The notes under the pieces were generated by a model. It was not told the origin of the DNA and ran no database searches. It was given only the letters and a program-made list of their open reading frames with translations. Source: Bacteroidales bacterium (lineage in GTDB: Bacteria > Bacteroidota > Bacteroidia > Bacteroidales > UBA932). From it: a stretch of DNA of 20,360 nucleotides. The translations under genes were made by a program, and so were the position numbers. The stretch lies in the NCBI GenBank assembly GCA_016285215.1, contig JAEEQI010000019.1:1-20360 (forward strand), given 5' to 3'. Shown one piece after another: positions 14,822 through 20,360 of the stretch (position 1 is its first letter; each line of letters opens with the position of its first letter).

Positions 14822-15733
14822 CTAAAGCTTTCTGAGGGAAGCGCCGCGGTCTACGTCGGTCTCGGTAATCTTGAGGTTGTCACCGGCCTTGTAGTAGCAG
14901 CTGGTGGCACCGGAGAGGCGGACGCCCAGCTCGTCCAGGGCTACGATGCGGGCCGAAGAAGCGCCGCTGAGTTCCACATCTACCACCTTGGCGGGGCAAT
15001 CGGTAAGGTCCGTCTTGGCGGCACCGGAGCCGGAGAGGCGGACGGTATCCAGGGCGCCCTTGACGTGGATGTGGGCGGCGCCGGAGAGTTCCAGATCGGC
15101 CTTGTCATAGACGCCGGTCAGATCCAGCTTGCCCGATCCGGAAAGGTCCACCGTGAGGTCGTCACCATCGCATTCCATAGTACCCTTGGCAGCACCGGAA
15201 AGGCCAATTTTGGCAGTTTTCACAGAGCCGGTCATCTGGTATTTGCTGGCACCGCTGCAGCGGATGTCGGCCATATTGGTCTTCATCTGAAGTTCCTTGA
15301 CGGAAGAGGCACCGCTGAGCTCCATGGAGAAATGGGCGGTCTGGAAGTCGCCGCTGGCCATCAGGTGGGTTGCACCGGACATCTCAACGCTGTTGAGCTC
15401 GGGCATAGATACAAAAGCGTTCACCTTGTAACTGCCGCGCTCCATCTTGCGGCGCACATCGTTGGGCATACCGGACACACCCAGCACCAGGTTGCCGCCG
15501 CGAACCTTGACCTGCAGGTAAGGAATCACAAAATCGGGAGCCTCCACTTCCACCTTGTAGCCGGAGGCCTTGGTGAGTTCTACGTGATAAATCCAGGAAA
15601 CGACCAGGCCGTCAAAGTTATCCAGAGCGTAAGATTTGGTTTGCATATTGGCATCGGCCGGGGTTTCGTTGGCGGCCAGGGCGGGCGTCAGGGCCACAAA
15701 GGTGGCTGCAAAAAGGGCAAAAAGTTTATTCAT
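14822..15733 (-). CDS. Head-GIN domain (DUF2807) exported protein
   Basis: A 303-residue exported protein with signal peptide MNKLFALFAATFVALTPALA, cleaved before Ala21. After a beta-rich N-terminal section it carries nine SG(A/S)-type motifs with Ser at about 119, 140, 160, 179, 198, 217, 234, 256 and 274 (for example LSGASS, CSGASK, LSGAAK, LSGATS). The 17-22-residue period is expected for rungs of the DUF2807 beta-helix. The family is named putative autotransporter adhesin, head GIN domain; its function is unproven. It is third in an operon, 12 bp after a one-TM putative anti-sigma gene, and is followed by a strong terminator. Context suggests an envelope or surface protein made with, and perhaps sensed by, the sigma module. 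Confidence 0.9.
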   Translation of the reverse strand: MNKLFALFAATFVALTPALAANETPADANMQTKSYALDNFDGLVVSWIYHVELTKASGYKVEVEAPDFVIPYLQVKVRGGNLVLGVSGMPNDVRRKMERGSYKVNAFVSMPELNSVEMSGATHLMASGDFQTAHFSMELSGASSVKELQMKTNMADIRCSGASKYQMTGSVKTAKIGLSGAAKGTMECDGDDLTVDLSGSGKLDLTGVYDKADLELSGAAHIHVKGALDTVRLSGSGAAKTDLTDCPAKVVDVELSGASSARIVALDELGVRLSGATSCYYKAGDNLKITETDVDRGASLRKL

Positions 15734-15745
15734 AATAAGTACGTT

Positions 15746-16180
15746 TTATTGATTAGCAAGTTGTTTGGCACCCTCCAGAAGGGAATCGTAATGGGCTCTG
15801 AGAACGCGGGCCTTCTGAAGGCGGGACATCTCTTCCGGAAGCTGCAGAAAGAGCGGATTGGCTTCTTCCGTGAGGGAGGCCAGGGCTTCGTCCCAGTCGG
15901 CTCCGGCATCGGCCGGGCAGTCGCTGTACAGCTGCGAAACCTCGTCCATATAGGACAGGTAGATGGCCACCGGGTCACTTCTGTGAAGGACCGTCCCCAG
16001 GATAAGGGCCGAAAGGGAAGCAGCCACGGCCACGGAACCCCAAACGATGCGCCAGGGGCGGCGGGCCGGCTTCTGAGCCTGCTCCAGGCGGGCGAGGAAA
16101 CGATCCTCGTGGCCCGGCGCGGGTTCCATCACGTCAAACTCGTCGGCGTGGGAACGGATGTATTTTTCCAGCTCTTTCAT
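15746..16180 (-). CDS. Putative anti-sigma factor, single-pass membrane protein
   Basis: A 144-residue protein with a cytoplasmic N-terminal part of about 44 residues (including GHEDRFLARLEQAQK), one hydrophobic helix at about 45-65 (WRIVWGSVAVAASLSALILG) and a C-terminal periplasmic part of about 78 residues rich in Glu, Leu and Asp. I do not recognise a named domain. The topology, size and position fit an anti-sigma factor: its ATG overlaps the TGA of the ECF sigma gene in an ATGA arrangement, which implies translational coupling and matched dosage. The N-terminal segment resembles short membrane proteins that commonly follow ECF sigma genes in Bacteroidetes. It lacks a zinc-binding HxxxCxxC motif and an obvious FecR domain. 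The anti-sigma role is inferred from context. Confidence 0.75.
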   Translation of the reverse strand: MKELEKYIRSHADEFDVMEPAPGHEDRFLARLEQAQKPARRPWRIVWGSVAVAASLSALILGTVLHRSDPVAIYLSYMDEVSQLYSDCPADAGADWDEALASLTEEANPLFLQLPEEMSRLQKARVLRAHYDSLLEGAKQLANQ

Positions 16181-16665
16181 TTTCTAAGTCTTTCTATCAG
16201 TTTGGCGCGTCCTCTGGAGTAGATGGAACGCAGCGTTACTTCTTTTTTACCGGTGAAAGCGGAGATTTCTTCGTAGTCCAGCCCTTCCAGGAGCACCAGG
16301 TTCAGGACCAGACGGTAGGGTTCCTCCAGGCTCTGCAGTGCCTGCTGTACCTGCGTCACCTCTATGCCTTCCATCGGAATCTCTTCCTCCACCTCGGTCT
16401 CGTCCACTGCGTAGAGCTCCAGGAAATCGGCCCTTCTCTTTCTCTCTCTAAGGCGGTCAATGGAAGCGCGTACGCAAGTTCTTACCAGCCACGCCCCAAT
16501 CTGCGGGTCAGAAAGCGGGGCGGGGTCTTTTCTACCTATGTACTTGATGAGGGTGTCCTGCATCACTTCCTCGGCATCGTCTGAATTCTGGAGAATCCGC
16601 CAGGCGGTATTGTAAACGCGCCGGTGGTATTGCTGATAGAATTCTGTGATTTCCTGCCGTGTCAT
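16177..16665 (-). CDS. ECF-type RNA polymerase sigma factor
   Basis: A 162-residue sigma-70 family factor of the extracytoplasmic-function type, with only regions 2 and 4. Region 2 is about residues 9-42 (FYQQYHRRVYNTAWRILQ, then DDAEEVMQDTLIKYI). Region 4 is about 110-160, with the helix-turn-helix in DYEEISAFTGKKEVTLRSIYSRGRAKL. An acidic linker (VDETEVEEEIPMEG) joins them. It directs RNA polymerase to a small set of promoters, commonly including its own. It is the first gene of a three-gene operon with the membrane anti-sigma candidate (ATGA overlap) and the head-GIN protein. In the 51 bp separating its ATG from the rsmA stop I see no TAnnTTTG box, so it may use its own ECF promoter or read through from rsmA. 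Confidence 0.92.
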   Translation of the reverse strand: MTRQEITEFYQQYHRRVYNTAWRILQNSDDAEEVMQDTLIKYIGRKDPAPLSDPQIGAWLVRTCVRASIDRLRERKRRADFLELYAVDETEVEEEIPMEGIEVTQVQQALQSLEEPYRLVLNLVLLEGLDYEEISAFTGKKEVTLRSIYSRGRAKLIERLRK

Positions 16666-16716
16666 TTTTCCACTTTCTATCTTAAAGACGGGCCGAAAAT
16701 GGATTTGTTGCAGAAA

Positions 16717-17484
16717 CTAGGAAAAAAGATTGGTCAATTCCACAAAATCTTCCACGGAGAGCTGCTCGGGGCGCTCGGAGAAGACGGGGAGGGAAAGGAT
16801 ATCGGCCTTTCCGCGGGCCAGGGCCAGGGGCTTCAGGGGATTGCGCATCATCTTGCGACGCTGGCCAAAAGCCGTCTTGACGACGGTCTTGAAGAGGGCT
16901 TCGTCGCAGCCCAGGGAGGTGCGGCTGTTGCGGGTGAGGCGGATGACGGCGCTCTCCACCTTGGGCGGCGGAGCAAAGCAGCCGGAGCCCACGGTGAACA
17001 GGTACTCTATGTCGTACCAGGCCTGCAGCAGCACGGAGAGGATGCCGTAGGTCTTGGTGCCGGGTTTTTCGGCTATCCTTTCGGCCACTTCTTTCTGGAC
17101 CATACCCACTACCTCGGGGATGCTGTCCTTGTAATCCAGCACTTTGAAGAAGATTTGGGAAGAGATGTTGTAGGGAAAATTGCCGATGATGGCAAATTTC
17201 TCCGGGAAGAGTTTCTCCAGTTTGAGCCGCAGGAAGTCTCCTTCCATGAGTTTACCCTGCATGCCCAGGAAGTGCGTGAGAAGGTATTCTACGCTCTCCG
17301 TATCAATTTCGATCAGCTTCAGGTCAATGTCTTCCCGCTCCAGCAGATACTGAGTCAGAACTCCCATTCCGGGCCCCACCTCCAGGGTGGGCAGGCCGCC
17401 GTGAAGGGCATCCACAATGGCGCGGGCTACCTTCTGGTCCGTCAGGAAATGCTGGCCCAGGGCCTTTTTGGCACGTACTTCCAT
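16717..17484 (-). CDS. rsmA: 16S rRNA dimethyladenosine transferase RsmA (KsgA)
   Basis: A 255-residue SAM-dependent enzyme that dimethylates two adjacent adenines near the 3' end of 16S rRNA during small-subunit assembly. The start MEVRAKKALGQHFLTD is the usual family N-terminus, so ATG 17484 is chosen over an upstream in-frame GTG at 17577 that would run back across both promoter boxes. Motif I is LEVGPGMG (34-41), the acidic SAM contact is IEID (58-61), and the catalytic NxPY motif is NFPY (102-105). FAPPPKVESAVI marks the C-terminal domain. Length is typical. It diverges from aspS. No terminator is seen between its TAG and the ECF sigma gene. Confidence 0.97.
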   Translation of the reverse strand: MEVRAKKALGQHFLTDQKVARAIVDALHGGLPTLEVGPGMGVLTQYLLEREDIDLKLIEIDTESVEYLLTHFLGMQGKLMEGDFLRLKLEKLFPEKFAIIGNFPYNISSQIFFKVLDYKDSIPEVVGMVQKEVAERIAEKPGTKTYGILSVLLQAWYDIEYLFTVGSGCFAPPPKVESAVIRLTRNSRTSLGCDEALFKTVVKTAFGQRRKMMRNPLKPLALARGKADILSLPVFSERPEQLSVEDFVELTNLFS

Positions 17485-17506
17485 ACTAGAAAAACCTTTA
17501 TATCTG

Positions 17507-17514
17507 CAAAGATA
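17507..17514 (-). promoter_or_regulatory. Candidate -7 box (TATCTTTG) for rsmA
   Basis: TATCTTTG on the minus strand matches TAnnTTTG and lies 22 bases before the rsmA ATG at 17484. The expected -33 region coincides with the plus-strand -7 box of aspS and has no clear TTTG. Confidence 0.5.
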
Positions 17515-17529
17515 ACCATATTTTTTTGC

Positions 17530-17537
17530 TAATTTTG
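17530..17537 (+). promoter_or_regulatory. Candidate -7 box (TAATTTTG) for aspS
   Basis: TAATTTTG matches TAnnTTTG and lies 27 bases before the aspS ATG. A weak TCTG (17503-17506) is the only -33 candidate, 23 bp away. The box faces away from the rsmA -7 box 15 bp to its left, so the two promoters overlap back to back. Confidence 0.5.
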
Positions 17538-17564
17538 CAGGTTGGAATATAAAGAACACACAAT

Positions 17565-19337
17565 ATGTACAGAACACACACCTGCGGAGAACTCCGCATT
17601 GCCAACAAGGGACAGCAGGTAACGCTGGCCGGATGGGTGCAGAAAGCCCGTAAACTCGGAGGAATGACGTTCATTGACCTTCGCGACCGTTACGGCATCA
17701 CCCAGCTGGTGGTAGAGGCCGATGCCCCCGCCGACCTGGTGGAAACCGCCACCGCCCTGGGCCGTGAATTCGTGATCCAGGTAAAGGGTGAAGTGGTAGA
17801 GCGCCAGGCCAAGAACGCCAAGATGCCCACCGGTGATATCGAGATCAAGGTTTCGGCCATCAACATCCTCAACAAGAGCGTAACCCCGCCCTTCACCATT
17901 GAGGAAGAGAGCGACGGCGGTGAGGACCTCCGCGCCAAGTACCGTTACCTGGACCTGCGCCGCGGTCCGCTGCAGCGCGCCCTGGCCCTCCGGCACAAGG
18001 TGGCCCACGAAGCCCGCAACTATCTGGACAGCCTGGGCTTTATGGAGATTGAAACCCCCTACCTCATCAAGAGCACCCCGGAAGGCGCCCGCGACTTTGT
18101 GGTTCCTTCCCGTATGAACCCCGGTCAGTTCTACGCCCTGCCGCAGAGCCCCCAGACTTTCAAGCAGCTCCTGATGGTAGCCGGTTACGACCGTTACTTC
18201 CAGATTGTGCGCTGCTTCCGTGACGAGGACCTCCGCGCAGACCGTCAGCCGGAATTCACCCAGATTGACTGCGAGATGTCCTTTGTGGAGCAGGAAGACG
18301 TCCTCAACACCTTCGAGGGTATGATGCGCACCCTGTTCAAGAATGTTCTGGGCGTAGATATTCCCAACCCGCTACCCCGTATGAGCTGGTACGACGCTAT
18401 GGACAAGTACGGCTCCGACAAACCCGACGTGCGCTTTGGAATGACCATCCACGAGCTCACGGATGTGGCCAAGGGCAAGGGCTTCAGCGTGCTGGACGAT
18501 GCCGCCTACATTGGCGCCATCTGCGTACCCGGTGCTTCCGAGTACACCCGCAAGCAGCTGGACGAGCTCACCGAGTGGGTCAAGCGTCCGCAGGTGGGTG
18601 CCAAGGGCCTCATCTATGTGCGCGTAAACGCAGACGGCACCTTCAAGAGCTCCATTGACAAGTTCTATGCTCCCGAGGATCTGGCCAAGCTGGCCGCCAA
18701 GGCCGAAGCCAAGCCCGGAGACCTGATGCTGGTGATGAGCGGCGCCAACAAGCGCAAGGTTCAGACTATGCTGGGCGTCCTCCGTCTGGAGATGGGCGGC
18801 CGCCTGGGTCTTCGCAACCCGCAGGAGTTCGCTCCCCTCTGGATTGTGGACTTCCCGCTGCTGGAATGGGACGACGAAACCCAGCGCTTCTACGCTATGC
18901 ACCATCCCTTCACCGCCCCCAAGCCGGAGCACGAGGAGTGGTTCTACAGCAACAAGAAAGAAGACCTGGAACGCGTCTGCGCCAACGCCTACGACTTTGT
19001 GCTCAACGGCAACGAGCTGGGCGGCGGTTCCATCCGTATCCACAACGCCGATATGCAGAAGCGTATGTTCGAGGTGCTGGGAATCGGCCCGGAAGAGGCC
19101 GAATACAAGTTCGGGTTCATCATCAACGCCTTCAAGTTCGGCGCCCCGCCGCACGGAGGTCTGGCCTTTGGCTTTGACCGCGTATGCGCCCTGATGGGCG
19201 GGCAGGACACCATCCGCGACTACATTGCCTTCCCCAAGAACAACCAGGGCCGCGACGTCATGATTGACTCCCCGTCCCAGATTGATCAGGCACAGCTGGA
19301 CGAACTGCAGATAGCCTTGAACGTCAAGGCCGAATAA
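17565..19337 (+). CDS. aspS: Aspartate-tRNA ligase AspS
   Basis: A 590-residue bacterial-type class II aminoacyl-tRNA synthetase that charges tRNA-Asp. It has the N-terminal OB-fold anticodon-binding domain (about 1-105, with [18 protein letters not shown]), then the catalytic domain starting near [13 protein letters not shown]. Motif 2 is [17 protein letters not shown] with Arg219 and Glu221. The inserted GAD domain spans about 290-410, and motif 3 is GGLAFGFDR with Arg539. Length and domain order are normal. The ATG follows a -7 box by 27 bases. The TAA shares its last base with the first in-frame codon proposed for metH, so the two are very likely cotranscribed. Whether the enzyme is discriminating or also charges tRNA-Asn cannot be decided without knowing whether gatCAB is present. 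Confidence 0.98.
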   Translation: MYRTHTCGELRIANKGQQVTLAGWVQKARKLGGMTFIDLRDRYGITQLVVEADAPADLVETATALGREFVIQVKGEVVERQAKNAKMPTGDIEIKVSAINILNKSVTPPFTIEEESDGGEDLRAKYRYLDLRRGPLQRALALRHKVAHEARNYLDSLGFMEIETPYLIKSTPEGARDFVVPSRMNPGQFYALPQSPQTFKQLLMVAGYDRYFQIVRCFRDEDLRADRQPEFTQIDCEMSFVEQEDVLNTFEGMMRTLFKNVLGVDIPNPLPRMSWYDAMDKYGSDKPDVRFGMTIHELTDVAKGKGFSVLDDAAYIGAICVPGASEYTRKQLDELTEWVKRPQVGAKGLIYVRVNADGTFKSSIDKFYAPEDLAKLAAKAEAKPGDLMLVMSGANKRKVQTMLGVLRLEMGGRLGLRNPQEFAPLWIVDFPLLEWDDETQRFYAMHHPFTAPKPEHEEWFYSNKKEDLERVCANAYDFVLNGNELGGGSIRIHNADMQKRMFEVLGIGPEEAEYKFGFIINAFKFGAPPHGGLAFGFDRVCALMGGQDTIRDYIAFPKNNQGRDVMIDSPSQIDQAQLDELQIALNVKAE

Positions 19338-20360
19338 TAGATTTTCTGACACTTCTGGAAGAAATAACCCGGCGCATCCTGGTTCTGGACGGCGCAATGG
19401 GAACCATGATCCAGCGGCAGGCGCCGCCGGAAGAGGATTGGCACGGCAATCCGGAAATGCTCAATTTCACGCATCCGGAACTCATCCGGAGCATCCATCA
19501 GGCATACATAGAGGCCGGTGCCGACATCATAGAAACCAACTCGTTCAGCGCCAACGCCTTGTCCCAGGCCGAATACGGCTGTGCCCCAAAGGCCCAAGAG
19601 ATGGCCCGCGCCGCGGCCCGCATAGCCCGGGAAGCCGCCGATGCGGCCCCGCGCAAGGTGTGGGTGGCCGGCAGTATCGGCCCCACCACCCATTCGCTGA
19701 GCCTCGCCCCGGACGTGGACCGGAGTGCCTGGCGGCCCTACGGCTTTGACGATTTTGTGGAAGCTTTCCGGGGCCAGATCAAGGGGCTGGTGGAAGGCGG
19801 GGTGGACTGCCTCCTGCTGGAAACCGGTTTTGACGCCCTCAACACCAAGGCCATGCTCTATGCCGCGGCCAGCTGGGATATCCCCGTGATGGTTTCGGCC
19901 GCCTCGTCGGACCGCAGCGGCCGCACCCTTACCGGACAGACCCTGGAAGCTTATTTCACGTCGGTAGAAGGGGCCGGGCTGCTGGCCTTTGGCCTCAACT
20001 GTTCCCTGGGACCCCGGGATATGCAGCCCCTGCTGGAAGAGGTGTCCCGCTTTGCCGATGTTCCCGTCATCTGCTACCCCAACGCCGGCCTGCCGGACGA
20101 GCTGGGCCGCTACACGCTGGGGGCGGAGGAGATGGCCGCCGCCGTAGAGCCCATGCTCCCTTACGTCAACATCATAGGCGGATGCTGCGGCACCACGCCC
20201 GAGCATATCCGGGCCCTGGCACGCCTGGCCGCCGGCCGTACGCCCCGCACCATTCCCCCGAAGGAGAGACGCCTGAAGGTGAGCGGCCTGGAGGTTGTGA
20301 CGGTGGATCCCGCCAACAACTTTACCAACATCGGGGAGCGCACCAACGTGGCGGGTTCGC
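19337..20360 (+). CDS. metH: Cobalamin-dependent methionine synthase MetH, N-terminal part (3' end outside window)
   Basis: The frame is open to the right edge, about 341 codons. It encodes the homocysteine-binding barrel: ILVLDGAMGTMIQ near the N-terminus, AGADIIETNSFSAN, and the zinc cysteines in GLNCSLGP and IIGGCCGTT. The start of the pterin (methyl-folate) domain follows at NNFTNIGERTNVAGS. The presence of both parts indicates a full-length MetH-type enzyme rather than a stand-alone homocysteine methyltransferase. The start is a problem. Homology requires about 10-13 residues before ILVLDG, but no ATG, GTG or TTG occurs in this frame between the stop at 19283 and the ATG at 19397, which lies inside the conserved motif. 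I placed the start at ATA 19337, which abuts the aspS TAA. CTG 19346 is an alternative, and 19397 is the first standard start. Confidence 0.9.
   Translation, partial: MDFLTLLEEITRRILVLDGAMGTMIQRQAPPEEDWHGNPEMLNFTHPELIRSIHQAYIEAGADIIETNSFSANALSQAEYGCAPKAQEMARAAARIAREAADAAPRKVWVAGSIGPTTHSLSLAPDVDRSAWRPYGFDDFVEAFRGQIKGLVEGGVDCLLLETGFDALNTKAMLYAAASWDIPVMVSAASSDRSGRTLTGQTLEAYFTSVEGAGLLAFGLNCSLGPRDMQPLLEEVSRFADVPVICYPNAGLPDELGRYTLGAEEMAAAVEPMLPYVNIIGGCCGTTPEHIRALARLAAGRTPRTIPPKERRLKVSGLEVVTVDPANNFTNIGERTNVAGS

Noticed and set aside
17485..17577. An upstream in-frame GTG that would extend RsmA by 31 residues.
   Set aside because: The extension runs across both divergent promoter boxes and into the aspS start, and the MEVRAKKALGQHFLTD start is the family norm.
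1..20360. Search by eye for CRISPR repeats, tRNA genes, transposases, integrases, attachment-site repeats and defence genes.
   Set aside because: None was found. The window is filled with recognised genes, and I saw no repeated spaced units or terminal inverted repeats.

Overview
The window looks like a chromosomal segment of a GC-rich member of the Bacteroidetes, most likely an uncultured gut-type Bacteroidales. The reasons are a FISUMP-domain protein, an S46 dipeptidyl-peptidase, secreted GH106/GH31/GH20 glycosidases, a head-GIN (DUF2807) protein behind an ECF sigma factor, and -7 boxes of the TAnnTTTG type rather than E. coli-like promoters. I cannot fix the genus. There is no tRNA, rRNA, CRISPR array, insertion sequence or phage gene, and no gap between genes longer than about 110 bases.

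Layout. (1) 2-2788, plus strand: the 3' part of a FISUMP surface-type protein, then, 6 bp later, a secreted S46 serine dipeptidyl-peptidase of the DPP7 type. (2) 2783-7275, minus strand, a tight operon read right to left: cdaA (c-di-AMP synthase), mutS2, yraN, and a shortened, apparently non-catalytic mannose-1-phosphate guanylyltransferase homologue. Gaps are 4-10 bp, and the last gene overlaps the peptidase tail to tail. (3) 7300-14715, a glycoside hydrolase trio: GH106 (minus) and GH31 (plus) diverge from a shared 87-bp promoter region, while GH31 and a GH20 lipoprotein (minus) converge with 3 bp between stop codons. (4) 14822-16665, minus strand: ECF sigma factor, one-TM putative anti-sigma factor and head-GIN protein, closed by a strong rho-independent terminator. 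(5) 16717-20360: rsmA (minus) and aspS (plus) diverge from overlapping promoters. aspS is followed without a gap by a 3'-truncated metH that has no standard start codon at the expected place.

How they work together. The peptidase and the glycosidases fit a lifestyle of scavenging peptides and host or plant glycans, but no SusC/SusD pair is present, so the glycosidases are not a classical polysaccharide-utilisation locus. cdaA-mutS2-yraN is a signalling and DNA-maintenance operon. The sigma/anti-sigma/GIN operon looks like a small self-contained envelope-response module.

The most unusual points are the degenerate guanylyltransferase retained in frame, the GH31 terminator written inside the coding sequence of GH20, the overlap of a terminator T-tract with the GH20 -33 box, the missing metH start codon, and a strong depletion of the tetranucleotide CATG that is weaker in GH106 and absent in metH. 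I did not find a clearly new defence or mobile system.
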